Positions 22,982 through 31,299 of a stretch of 54,576 bases of DNA are shown here, piece by piece (position 1 is the first letter of the stretch; each line of letters starts with the position of its first letter). Source of the DNA: a virus; the IMG/VR virus record IMGVR_UViG_3300009285_001752, positions 1 through 54,576 of that record; one strand, 5' to 3'. Below the pieces are notes generated by a model. It saw only the letters and a list, made by a program, of their open reading frames with translations, was not told the origin of the DNA and made no database searches. Position numbers and translations under genes: made by a program.

Positions 22982-23865
22982 TATCCGGCTATGCTAATGC
23001 TTCGAACTGCGCCTGCCATGCCGAGTGTTGCAGGTCTTGAAGGCATGAACGGTAACTGGTTTATGCCATAGAAGTAAAGTCCGGTCAATGTTGCTGTGCG
23101 TCCTGTGGCGAAGGTGATTACACCCGTGCCAACAGTGTTCAGGAAGGGACGATAAGTTTCAAGGTCCGTGTCGTAAGGTGCCACCACAAAATCAATAGTG
23201 CGCCTTGTACTGTTGAATTTGGCAACGTTCTGTTCACCTGCTAGTGGAACTGGTGCTACGCCTTGGTTCACTTGTAATCCTAACGTTGCAATGTACCAGG
23301 GTGTTCCGTTGAAGGTGAATAAGGCTCCTGATCCGAGGGTGTGCGGGTTGAGTACGGGGTCTGCGGCGGCTCCCGGCCATTCAGTGAAGTAGATTCCTGT
23401 TGTTGCTGCGCCTGTGATGGTTGCTGGTTTATGGGCTAAGGTGACTTGTACCTGCCATGAAGCTAACCCTGGGGCAACGGCTATGTTGTCTATGCGGGCT
23501 CCGCTTACACGCCAATACTTCACTTGTGCATCGTCGGGTGAGTAGATTCTTCCGACGTATGCGTGGCTCCAATATACACCGCTTGTGCTTGCGCTGCCTA
23601 AGTTAATTGCATCCTTCAAATATGCGACTCCGCTTGCGGTGAGGTCGAACATGAACGAGGATGAGTCTGCGCGGCCGGCAGTGATGAAGTCTGCGAGGTC
23701 AGGGCTGCCGATAGCTTGGACGGGGTAGGGTGCGTACATTTCCTGGTGTACTGCTCTGAGTTCGGGGGCTACGAACCTGTAGGTGCCTGTGGGTAAAGTG
23801 CCTTCCACACGTTCCTGTAAGTATTGTATGCCTGAAACGTCAAGGCCGAAAATAGGATTCACCAT
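22981..23865 (-). CDS. Major tail tube protein
   Basis: The 294-residue product starts at ATG 23865 behind GAGGTGA. It is beta-rich with even Gly/Thr/Ala content, has no membrane segment, and lies directly upstream of the tail chaperones, which is where the tail-tube gene sits in siphoviruses. Residues about 15-150 and 190-290 look like two similar-sized beta domains. No cysteine is present. Assigned by position and composition. Confidence 0.7.
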   Translation of the reverse strand: MVNPIFGLDVSGIQYLQERVEGTLPTGTYRFVAPELRAVHQEMYAPYPVQAIGSPDLADFITAGRADSSSFMFDLTASGVAYLKDAINLGSASTSGVYWSHAYVGRIYSPDDAQVKYWRVSGARIDNIAVAPGLASWQVQVTLAHKPATITGAATTGIYFTEWPGAAADPVLNPHTLGSGALFTFNGTPWYIATLGLQVNQGVAPVPLAGEQNVAKFNSTRRTIDFVVAPYDTDLETYRPFLNTVGTGVITFATGRTATLTGLYFYGINQLPFMPSRPATLGMAGAVRSISIAG

Positions 23866-23873
23866 GTGTTAAT

Positions 23874-24002
23874 TCACCTCGTTTCTAGGAATTTCTTGTG
23901 TTTGTCGCGCTCGCTACTGTTGTGTTCTCCGGGGCATCCAGTTTGACAGTGTCCGTCTTTCCCTACTTCTAGGCTGCAGAACGGGCATGTTTCTTTCTTC
24001 AT
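23874..24002 (-). CDS. 42-residue zinc microprotein
   Basis: ATG 24002 follows GAGGATAAA. The Cys/His positions C-x2-C (TCPFCSL) and H-C-x3-C (HCQTGCPG) suggest one zinc site. It sits among tail-completion genes; a small zinc protein there is unusual. Longer in-frame starts overlap the previous gene. Confidence 0.55.
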   Translation of the reverse strand: MKKETCPFCSLEVGKDGHCQTGCPGEHNSSERDKHKKFLETR

Positions 24003-24003
24003 T

Positions 24004-24438
24004 TTATCCTCTTCTCCAAAAGCATTCAATGACAACTTCATTCCCGCGATACGGCTCCTGCAAGTTTCCGCTTCTCGGACTACGGGGGGCAATCGTTATT
24101 CTTTCAATTCCTGATGCTGCCGCCCGATTTTCCCGAACTATCCGGTCTACTTCTTCACTCATCTCCCACATTCTATCGTTCACTCCGCTTACATCCGGCA
24201 TTAAGGGTTGAATGAAGACTTCCTGCACAACCCATGTCAGGACGCCTTTCGGTAGACCTTCTTCATGTGTGAAACGTCTGCCTTTTTGAATTAGAACCGT
24301 AGGCCTATTGGTTTGAGGGGTAGACCTGCGCTCAACAACGAAATCCACCTTATTCAAGGCAAGTTCCCCTGTCAACGTCCACTTACTAGAATTATTCAGT
24401 AAATCATGTATGGATCGTGAAGGGTTAGGTTTACTCAT
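24004..24438 (-). CDS. Tail-completion/minor tail-like protein
   Basis: The 144-residue product is an alpha/beta protein (WTLTGELALNKVDFVV; VLTWVVQEVFIQPLM) between the head-tail connector and the tail tube. Tail terminator proteins of the same size occur there in most siphoviruses. No motif is decisive. ATG 24438 overlaps the HNH gene stop by 4 bases. Confidence 0.5.
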   Translation of the reverse strand: MSKPNPSRSIHDLLNNSSKWTLTGELALNKVDFVVERRSTPQTNRPTVLIQKGRRFTHEEGLPKGVLTWVVQEVFIQPLMPDVSGVNDRMWEMSEEVDRIVRENRAAASGIERITIAPRSPRSGNLQEPYRGNEVVIECFWRRG

Positions 24439-24824
24439 GCTCGTAACACTCCGAAAGCCTTCTCTAAGTCACGGTCTACCGCGTTCAAACTGGACACTTC
24501 CTCAAGATTATCAATAATCAAGAATGGGTTAACCGTCATCCTGTAGCCAATTATCGAATTATGAACCGTGCATAACGTTCGCAGGTTTGAGAGGCTGTTA
24601 TCGTGACTTTGACTCCAAGGAATGATGTGGTCAACAATCAAACCTTTTCCACGCCCATCCGTTCCGCGGCCTACGTCTTCACCCTGTCGGTTTATGCACC
24701 CGTTCGGGTAGAATATGCATTGATGCCGGTCACGTTCTAGTACGCGTTGGCGTAGTTCCTCCCATGCTGCTCGTGTGAGTCCATGGGTTAGCGGAATCCG
24801 CTTCTTGAAGGGTTTGAAGGACAA
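24435..24824 (-). CDS. HNH endonuclease
   Basis: The start is TTG 24824 behind GATGGTGG. The 129-residue protein has the full HNH pattern: R-x-R-V-L-E-R-D (24-31), C36 and C43, then LIVDHIIPW (62-70; catalytic His in DHI), N80-L and C85-x2-H88-N. HNH enzymes in late virus operons either aid packaging beside the terminase or are homing nucleases. This one lies between connector and tail completion, far from the terminase, which favours a homing-type origin. Confidence 0.85.
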   Translation of the reverse strand: MSFKPFKKRIPLTHGLTRAAWEELRQRVLERDRHQCIFYPNGCINRQGEDVGRGTDGRGKGLIVDHIIPWSQSHDNSLSNLRTLCTVHNSIIGYRMTVNPFLIIDNLEEVSSLNAVDRDLEKAFGVLRA

Positions 24825-24839
24825 ACGTAACAGCCACCA

Positions 24840-25544
24840 TCAAGGAGAAGTGAAAAGTGGCGTCGGAGAGCCGTAGCCATAGTCAGTGAGCGTGTCTGCG
24901 ATGTACTTGTCCCATTTGGCTACTACACCGAGAAGGCTTACTCGCTTCTCCCCGTCTGCTTGGGCGGTAGGTAACCCTGAGCCAATATCACTTAGAACCA
25001 TGTACTTGCAGAGTTGAACAATAACCTCGTCCGACGCGCTTTGGGATCCTATCTTTTTGTCTATGGTTGCGCTGGCAGCTTGAATTTTCTTTCGAATATC
25101 TTCAGGTGCATAGTCTCGTAATTTGAGAAGACTGTTCGCGTTCATATCTCCAACCACATCGTAATACGTGCAATACTCGTTCATTACGGGCGTGGATGAA
25201 AACGGCATTACTAGAATTTCCCAACCTGAAACCGTACTCTGCGCCGTACCTGAAGTTAAGATAAGTCGTGCAGGGAATCGACCGCCAGTATCCGTATCCG
25301 TCCCAGTAACAGTGTACTTGCATGTTCCATCGGCTCCAGTGATTACCGTGATTGAGCCGCTGACCATGTATGTAGTTCCAGAATCACTACTGAATGCTAT
25401 AACACGACCACCCCAACCAGTCAAATCTTTCAAAGATGCATCGGGATTCTTCACGGTGAAACGTATGAAGTCTCCTGTATCGTCCTTGTTCAATTCCACC
25501 TTCTCACGTGTACGTCCCACAGTGAGCACTATGTCATCGAACAT
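24840..25544 (-). CDS. Head-tail connector with N-terminal Ig-like domain
   Basis: Residues 10-115 form a BppU-type beta sandwich (DDTGDFIRFTVKNPDAS ... GRFPARLILTSG). Residues 125-225 are helical and resemble gp6-type head-tail adaptors (YYDVVGDMNANSLLKLRDYA, then ATIDKKIGSQSASDEVIVQL). The fusion of an exposed beta domain to a connector is uncommon. ATG 25544 follows GGAGAGGTTCTGA. Confidence 0.65.
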   Translation of the reverse strand: MFDDIVLTVGRTREKVELNKDDTGDFIRFTVKNPDASLKDLTGWGGRVIAFSSDSGTTYMVSGSITVITGADGTCKYTVTGTDTDTGGRFPARLILTSGTAQSTVSGWEILVMPFSSTPVMNEYCTYYDVVGDMNANSLLKLRDYAPEDIRKKIQAASATIDKKIGSQSASDEVIVQLCKYMVLSDIGSGLPTAQADGEKRVSLLGVVAKWDKYIADTLTDYGYGSPTPLFTSP

Positions 25545-26655
25545 TCAGAACCTCTCCTAACTTCTCCTTCAAATATTCCAAATTACCATGTTCAAGAATT
25601 GCAGGTTGACAGCCGACTAGGAAACCGTTCTGCGACGCTTCCGCAACAGGCCAAGCACCACGATGGTTGTAAAGTGGAAGTTTAGGCAGCACAGGCATAG
25701 TGGGACGGGTTTCTACCTGAAACTCCTTCTGCAACCGCAAGCTTGCTTCATGCATGTTCACTGACCGGTTCCAGTTTACAATCCAGAAGTACCAAGGCAC
25801 CTCGTCATTCGACGGCTTGAACGAATCATACCGTGCGTCGCCCTTCAGAGCAGAGTGAAGCTCGAGAGCAATCTTCTTCCGCGCGTCAATGAATCTTTGG
25901 ATCTTCCCAAACTGCGCCAAACCAATTGAGGCTTGTAGGTCGGTCATTTTAGCATTCCTGCCAAGGTGATCGTAATGCCAAGACTCGTGATATTGACTTC
26001 GCGTGCGCCCGTGATTCACGTACTCACGGCAGTATTGGGCTAGTTGCTCGTTGTCTGTGACTACCATACCGCCTTCACCGGTGGTTATGAGCTTGTTCAC
26101 GTAGAACGAAACCGACGCAGCCACACCGAAAGAACCCAGCTTCTTGCCTTGATACTCAGAGCCGAGTGCAACACAGGCATCCTCAAGTAGTGGCTTTTTG
26201 AATTTAAGCATCCAATCCCAATTCTCAGGGTACGAACCATACTCGTGAACCATTAAGATTATTGAATCGAAGTCCCCTTGCCAACTATCCATCTGCTCCG
26301 TATCCAAACACAACTTACTGTCGAGATCGTAGAAGTGTGGGATAGCCCTGAGAAATAGGGCGGGATTAGACACGGCTACGCTTGAACAAGCAGGAAACGC
26401 CACGTACACGCTTCCTCCAAGCCAAGTCATAGTATTAGCATTCGGCTGAAGCAACGCTGCAAGCATAGCCTCATTCGCACACGTCCCCGAATGGCACCCC
26501 ACAGCATACTTGCGTCCAAGGTAGGCTGCGATTTTATCTTCAAACTCTGTGACGCGTTCGCCTTGGCTTATGCGCCCGCTCACAACGCAATCTGAGACAG
26601 CTTTCCGTTCCTCTTCCCCTAGTAAGGGTTCCGCGATTGGGATTCGCCAGTTCAC
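25534..26655 (-). CDS. DegT/DnrJ/EryC1-type sugar aminotransferase
   Basis: The 373-residue enzyme starts at GTG 26655 (GTGA overlap with the acetyltransferase). Family marks are RISQGERVTEFE near the start, the cofactor-pocket HSGTCANE (55-62), LLEDACVALG (156-165) and the PLP lysine in FYVNKLITTGEGG (Lys 188). These enzymes transaminate nucleotide-linked keto sugars. With the SDR dehydratase and adjacent acetyltransferase it completes a route to an N-acetylated amino-deoxy sugar. Confidence 0.9.
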   Translation of the reverse strand: MNWRIPIAEPLLGEEERKAVSDCVVSGRISQGERVTEFEDKIAAYLGRKYAVGCHSGTCANEAMLAALLQPNANTMTWLGGSVYVAFPACSSVAVSNPALFLRAIPHFYDLDSKLCLDTEQMDSWQGDFDSIILMVHEYGSYPENWDWMLKFKKPLLEDACVALGSEYQGKKLGSFGVAASVSFYVNKLITTGEGGMVVTDNEQLAQYCREYVNHGRTRSQYHESWHYDHLGRNAKMTDLQASIGLAQFGKIQRFIDARKKIALELHSALKGDARYDSFKPSNDEVPWYFWIVNWNRSVNMHEASLRLQKEFQVETRPTMPVLPKLPLYNHRGAWPVAEASQNGFLVGCQPAILEHGNLEYLKEKLGEVLNVR

Positions 26656-27041
26656 TTTCCTTTCTCCAACTCAATTAATTCCGCTGGACGGTAGCCGAGT
26701 TCAGCGTAAAGTTTCGCGTACACCTCACGGTCACGGTACTGAGTCCAAGCGTTCGGGGTCATGTAAGTGGCGACTGCTCCGAGAACCGTCCCGAAACCCC
26801 TACCACGATAAGCCACGTCAACTAGAAGATGGGCAAGTTGTCCGTCACCTAGATGTGCGAATGCCCCAATTAGTTTGCTGTAGTAGAACATTAGGAGAAC
26901 TTCAGTTCCCTTCGGGCATATGCCCGCCTCAGATTGGTTGCCTTTGTATAGTTGTACGTAGGCATCGTAGTCTTCGTCAGTCATGGCTCTGAAGGTAATT
27001 CCGTAGTTCAGGTCTTTCACGATTAAGTTTGAGAGGCTCAT
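26652..27041 (-). CDS. GNAT N-acetyltransferase
   Basis: The 129-residue protein has the acetyl-CoA loop in VDVAYRGRGFGTVL (74-87; R-G-x-G-x-G type) and the C-terminal strand-turn YAELGYRP. It overlaps the aminotransferase by 4 bases and probably acetylates the amino sugar made by it. Substrate is inferred from context. Confidence 0.8.
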   Translation of the reverse strand: MSLSNLIVKDLNYGITFRAMTDEDYDAYVQLYKGNQSEAGICPKGTEVLLMFYYSKLIGAFAHLGDGQLAHLLVDVAYRGRGFGTVLGAVATYMTPNAWTQYRDREVYAKLYAELGYRPAELIELEKGK

Positions 27042-27940
27042 TTGAACTCTCTCAAAATTTGTTCCACCCGTTTCTCAGAGGTATGTTCAGTCAATACTCG
27101 TTTTCTCGCTCGTTCGATGACTCCCAAGCGTTCCTTGTCATTAGCAAGGTAACGCTTAACCACTTCCAGAAGTGAACTGTCACTGGTTCGGTCATAGATG
27201 GCAACTTCGTCCGCTGCAAACCTTTCAAGCACCTCCGGAAAATAGTCTGTCACCATGAACCCACCCGCGGCGGGGATTTCGTACATTTTCGTGTTCAACG
27301 CGCCAAGGTCAACCATGCTTTGCTGGTGAATGTTCAGGTTCACTTTTGAGTCATGCCATAGTGCGACGCAACTTGAATACTCACGCAAGCGACCGCTATT
27401 TTGAATCCCCCACTGGTCCCCGTACACTTGCACATCGATTCCCGCCTGCCTCAACTGGGTTATCCGTTCTTCTCGACCTTCGTAACGCGTGCCAAGGAAG
27501 CTAACCTCACGGGGGATTGGTACGTAGAAGTCTCCCGCACTCTCCGTGTAGAGGGCTGGTTCCACGTAGAAGGCTAACTCGTGAACATGCTTGTGTCGTT
27601 TCTTGTAGTCATCTATAAGGCCGGGGCTAGGAGTCCAAATATGCGTGAACGGCTTCTGAAACAGTTCTGGGTGGGCGTGGTCGTCTATCGTCCAGCAACC
27701 AGTGTTAATGCCAACTTCATTCAAGCTCTGAATGGTTTCCGCTTTCACGGACTCGGCTTTCATGAACAGAACTGAGTCAATGTCCAGAAGTTTGACGGTT
27801 TTCAGAATCTTCTCATCAAGACTGTTCGCGACGGAACGGTAATCGAACGGGTAAACAGTAGCCTCCCGCTCTAGGTATGGAACTAGCCACCTCTCGAAAT
27901 CCTCCGGATTCCTAAGACAAGCTATGTAGAGTAACTTCAT
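27038..27940 (-). CDS. CgeB-like glycosyltransferase
   Basis: The 300-residue protein has the two-domain pattern of CgeB/DUF3880-type transferases: DSVLFMKAESV in the N-terminal half, then a C-terminal Rossmann-like part with EVSFLGTRYEGREERI and ALNTKMYEIPAAGGFMVTDY, the usual donor-site segment. It overlaps both neighbours as ATGA. Probably transfers a sugar onto a virion or host glycan. Confidence 0.75.
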   Translation of the reverse strand: MKLLYIACLRNPEDFERWLVPYLEREATVYPFDYRSVANSLDEKILKTVKLLDIDSVLFMKAESVKAETIQSLNEVGINTGCWTIDDHAHPELFQKPFTHIWTPSPGLIDDYKKRHKHVHELAFYVEPALYTESAGDFYVPIPREVSFLGTRYEGREERITQLRQAGIDVQVYGDQWGIQNSGRLREYSSCVALWHDSKVNLNIHQQSMVDLGALNTKMYEIPAAGGFMVTDYFPEVLERFAADEVAIYDRTSDSSLLEVVKRYLANDKERLGVIERARKRVLTEHTSEKRVEQILREFK

Positions 27941-28908
27941 TCAACTAGTTCCCTGAGAATGTGATTCGCCGCTTGATTGTTCATGTCAGCTACGCGGTGG
28001 ATCATGCGTTTCACATGGTCAACGTAGTGTTGCGGGTTTTGCGCGACGGTTAGAATCTTCTCAGCGATGTATTCGGGTGAGTCGAAGCGTCCAACCACTA
28101 GGTTCCGGTTGAGTTTCGTGTGAGGCAGCCAATCTACAACGTTCGACATGATGCATGGAACGCCCATTGCCATGCTTGACATTGCAGCATAGCAGCAAAC
28201 ATCAGCGTAGTTCACTTGCAAGGTACAAGCCATTGATGCAACAAGCTTGTAGTAGTCGCCCTTGTCTGGAATGAAGTCGAGGTCTGTGAACTCGTTAAAT
28301 TCTAAAACTTGGTTTAAGTAGAATTTGTGAATTGGCTGCAATTTATTGATGAATAGTCGAAGTTTTGGCTCTTGTTTTTTCGCTAGAAACATCGCGGTAA
28401 GCTGGTTTATGACGTTCTTGTAGTTCATCTTCGAATTGAAAAAGCCGACGTGATACGGAACATGCTTTACATCCTTGAAGTGTTCATATTTAGCTAGGTC
28501 TAGTGGGAATGGAAGGAGAAAGAGTTTTGGAAATCCCGCGGCATGAAGTGGATAGTATATTTTGCGGCCTCCAACAAACAAGTAGTCAAGCGCACCAGCT
28601 TTAACCATCTCTTTAAGCGTAACTAAAAACTGTAATTCAATCCCATTCTGAACAAGATCGCTTTGACCGAGACTTGATGTAAACCATATTGCAATCTTAG
28701 TCTTCGGATTCTTTTCCTTTATCGCGTGTACAAGTCCTTGGTATTGTTGAACGTAGGCACCGAGAATTATCAAGTCTGCGTCGGCGAAAGCTGCTAAATC
28801 TTGGATCTCACTGACGGGTGGTACAACACCTTCTACGATTGCTGAGAGGTTTTTGAGGGCGGATTTCGTACCTTCCATGCCGTCTGGAACGAACGTGTTG
28901 ATTTTCAG
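27937..28908 (-). CDS. GT-B-type glycosyltransferase with CTG start
   Basis: The conserved-looking first strand (KINTFVPDGMEG) begins at a CTG at 28908 that overlaps the APS-kinase stop as CTGA; GAGGTTGGAG lies at proper distance for it. The internal ATG at 28878 would remove this strand and has no ribosome-binding signal. The 323-residue product has a GT-B-like C-terminal domain (LVASMACTLQVNYADVCCYA, SMAMGVPCIMSNVVDW). Donor and acceptor unknown. Confidence 0.7.
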   Translation of the reverse strand: MKINTFVPDGMEGTKSALKNLSAIVEGVVPPVSEIQDLAAFADADLIILGAYVQQYQGLVHAIKEKNPKTKIAIWFTSSLGQSDLVQNGIELQFLVTLKEMVKAGALDYLFVGGRKIYYPLHAAGFPKLFLLPFPLDLAKYEHFKDVKHVPYHVGFFNSKMNYKNVINQLTAMFLAKKQEPKLRLFINKLQPIHKFYLNQVLEFNEFTDLDFIPDKGDYYKLVASMACTLQVNYADVCCYAAMSSMAMGVPCIMSNVVDWLPHTKLNRNLVVGRFDSPEYIAEKILTVAQNPQHYVDHVKRMIHRVADMNNQAANHILRELVE

Positions 28909-29432
28909 ATGTCTCCAACCTCAACGAGTTTATCCATTAATTTCATCACTAAATCTTCAGCCGAATGTTTCTCAGTGTTCAGAGTGATAAATGGATGTTC
29001 AGGCACATCATATTGATGTACGCGTTGGTTTCCCATTCCAGTAACTTCAGTAAGTTCACCTGCAAGCGCCTTACGATACACCCCTCTCGGGTCGCGTCTA
29101 ACGCATTCTTCAAGTGAGCATTCCACGTAAATTTCACGGAACTTACCAACTTCTTGCCTAGCGGCTTCTCTTATCTCCCAGTATGGAGATATTTTACACA
29201 CGATAGTTATGATGTTGTTAGCCTCTAGAAGTTGCACTATTTTCGCGATTTGTCTACCACTATTTATTGCTCCTTGCTCACTATGATCGTTGTCAACGAG
29301 AAGGTTTCTGATTTCGTCGCCATCGAGCAGGGTTACTTTGAGGTTTCTTTCCTCCAATTTCTGTTTTAGGAGAATTGCCAACGTGGTTTTTCCAGACCCA
29401 GAGAGCCCAGTGAACCAGACGACGAATGCCAT
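28905..29432 (-). CDS. cysC: Adenylylsulfate (APS) kinase
   Basis: The 175-residue protein has the P-loop GLSGSGKT (9-16), LLDGDEIR (35-42), a family-typical VECSLEECVRRDPRGVYRKA (about 119-138) and the following TGMGNQ segment. APS kinases phosphorylate adenylylsulfate to PAPS, the sulfate donor. No sulfotransferase is evident, so either the host supplies one, an unrecognised gene here does, or the enzyme acts on another substrate. GGGTGACTGA precedes ATG 29432. Confidence 0.85.
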   Translation of the reverse strand: MAFVVWFTGLSGSGKTTLAILLKQKLEERNLKVTLLDGDEIRNLLVDNDHSEQGAINSGRQIAKIVQLLEANNIITIVCKISPYWEIREAARQEVGKFREIYVECSLEECVRRDPRGVYRKALAGELTEVTGMGNQRVHQYDVPEHPFITLNTEKHSAEDLVMKLMDKLVEVGDI

Positions 29433-29470
29433 TCAGTCACCCAACACTGAGGGGCAATAGGTGCTTATCT

Positions 29471-29635
29471 TCAATCGACCAAAATCCCCAATCGCGCCCG
29501 TTCTTCAGGCCAACCATAGTGACAGGGGCAATCACACCTTTTGGAGAAAAACCAGTCGAGAAATCCCCAACGTCTGCATGGTTTACGGTTTTTGTGATAA
29601 GTACAATTAACCCATAGTGGTCCGGTAGTTGGCAT
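29471..29635 (-). CDS. 54-residue Cys/His/Trp microprotein
   Basis: ATG 29635 overlaps the upstream glycosyltransferase stop (TGATG). The product has Cys/His residues spread as C...H...C...C-x-C-x-C-H (RCDCPCHY), a probable metal site, and many Trp/Arg. Function unknown; it is inside the glycan island. Confidence 0.55.
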   Translation of the reverse strand: MPTTGPLWVNCTYHKNRKPCRRWGFLDWFFSKRCDCPCHYGWPEERARLGILVD

Positions 29636-30597
29636 CACTTCAACACCTCAACATACCTTTGCGCTAGTCGCGTGTTGTTGTAGGTTGCTGCAATCCATTC
29701 AGGACCACGTGTTCGACTAGGAGGATTCTTGATCATGTTCACGATTGCTTCCCGCATGGCTTCAGGATTGTTCTGCGGCACTAAATGAAGTAGGGGGCAT
29801 TGTCCCCAGATTTCAGGAATGGAACCCGCATTCGTGCTGATTACGGGTAGTCCGCAGGCGAGCATTTCCCCAATCACGTAGCAGCATTGCTCCTTCCAAC
29901 CCACCATGTCTCTGCTGCCGATTACCCCTACACTTGAACTGCACATGAGTTCCGGCAGTTTTTCGTAGGGGGTAAGACCGTCATTCACGTAAAGGTCCAT
30001 GTCTCTTGTGGCTTCACGGATTGTCTCTAACCCCTTCCCCGGTGTTTGCCGTCCCACGTAGAGAACTTGATGTTTCAGTTGGGCTGTGACGGGTTTGAAC
30101 GTGTCGGTGTCAATTCCAGTTTCAAGCAAATTCACGATTGGACGTTTTGTTCTGGGTTTGGTGATGTGTTCTGCTTCCTTGTTGCCGCAGATTAGCAGGT
30201 TTGCTTCTTTCAGGATTGTTCGCTCAATCTCCCGCATTCCTTCAGGAAGAGAATCATCAATGGGTAAGTTTTCCCAGCGGAAGAACGCTGATTTAATCTT
30301 ATGAATTTTCGCGATTTGCAGGTTAATGAACGATTGCTGCCGCCAGAACTCGGTCATGCTAACGATCCAGTCAGGTTTAAACTTGACAATGTGAGGTTCA
30401 ACGTTCATCATGTATCGTCCGATGTCTCCGGCGTAGAGGGTTTCAACCGGAGTAACGTACTGGGAATTCGCCACTTCACTATGCCAACGCTCAGGCGCAA
30501 GCACTTGAACCTCTGCAAGTCCAAGGTCGTTCATCTTCTTCCAAAGAAGATACTGTCTAGCCGAAATCTGATCATGTCCAACCACGGAAATTTTCAC
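29635..30597 (-). CDS. GT4-family glycosyltransferase
   Basis: GTG 30597 is preferred: GGGTGA lies just upstream and the codon overlaps the previous stop (TAGTG). A longer ATG form starts at 30609. The roughly 320-residue enzyme has the GT-B/GT4 marks VLYVGRQTPGKGLETI and the donor-site region GEMLACGLPVISTNAGSIPE. Likely retaining transferase using a nucleotide sugar. Confidence 0.85.
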   Translation of the reverse strand: MKISVVGHDQISARQYLLWKKMNDLGLAEVQVLAPERWHSEVANSQYVTPVETLYAGDIGRYMMNVEPHIVKFKPDWIVSMTEFWRQQSFINLQIAKIHKIKSAFFRWENLPIDDSLPEGMREIERTILKEANLLICGNKEAEHITKPRTKRPIVNLLETGIDTDTFKPVTAQLKHQVLYVGRQTPGKGLETIREATRDMDLYVNDGLTPYEKLPELMCSSSVGVIGSRDMVGWKEQCCYVIGEMLACGLPVISTNAGSIPEIWGQCPLLHLVPQNNPEAMREAIVNMIKNPPSRTRGPEWIAATYNNTRLAQRYVEVLK

Positions 30598-30848
30598 TAT
30601 CTCACCCATGCGTACCCGTCAGTTGCCCCAATTCTAATTACGCGGTCGCAGTCGGGGCATATCTCAGCTTTCACATGGATGTATCGTGGAGTACTGTTCT
30701 TTTTGCCACAGTCTTTACATGACCCCATTAACTCGTTGATTCTTCCCGTTGATTCGTAGATTGGGGTAAGAATGTTCTTGAGGGATTCTAGGAATTCCTT
30801 ACGCTTCAACTCCAACCCCTTTTTTCTCACCTTCGTATCTAGCCTCAT
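30597..30848 (-). CDS. Zinc-ribbon protein with N-terminal helix
   Basis: The 83-residue frame from ATG 30848 overlaps the previous gene by 50 bases; later TTG starts are possible. It has C-x2-C (SCKDCGKK) and C-x2-C (ICPDCDRV) 18 residues apart, after a basic helix. A zinc ribbon inside a glycan island is of unknown purpose. Confidence 0.55.
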   Translation of the reverse strand: MRLDTKVRKKGLELKRKEFLESLKNILTPIYESTGRINELMGSCKDCGKKNSTPRYIHVKAEICPDCDRVIRIGATDGYAWVR

Positions 30849-31293
30849 AACGCGCCAGCTTTCTGAATTTTAGAAAAGATAAGGCGAGCACTAATGCGCC
30901 CTCATCCATCGTGTCTAGTGATAGGTTGTTAAACAGGCCGTGAAGGAAACAAGCCAGTCGCTCGCCAGGGGCATTAATTAGTCGTCGAACTGGAAAATTT
31001 GTTGTGCCGAAGAGAGCTAACTGTGAGGCGAGACAATAACCATTGATTACTTCCAATTTCTCGGGATATGGCTGAACTCGGTGCCTAATTTTGAGTTGCC
31101 GCGTCAACGTGGAGATTTCAAGACATCTTACACGGATGGATAGGTGATTGCCGTAGAAACAGAAATTGAATTTATCAACGCTTTTTTTAACCAACCATTG
31201 TTTGACTAGCGGCTGTAGACGTTCATAAAACATCCGTCGTTGCTCATGTGGTTTGCATGGAATAATTATGTTGAACCATTTTCTTTTTACCAA
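30799..31293 (-). CDS. Hypothetical protein in glycan island
   Basis: The start is TTG 31293 behind GGAGC. The 164-residue protein has FNFCFYGNHLSIRVRC at about 43-58, which distantly recalls the 'FFxRY...HLRLR' strand of lantibiotic-dehydratase/thiopeptide C-terminal domains, but length and the rest do not match convincingly. No catalytic residues identified. Unknown function. Confidence 0.55.
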   Translation of the reverse strand: MVKRKWFNIIIPCKPHEQRRMFYERLQPLVKQWLVKKSVDKFNFCFYGNHLSIRVRCLEISTLTRQLKIRHRVQPYPEKLEVINGYCLASQLALFGTTNFPVRRLINAPGERLACFLHGLFNNLSLDTMDEGALVLALSFLKFRKLARYEARYEGEKKGVGVEA

Positions 31294-31299
31294 TTTAAT

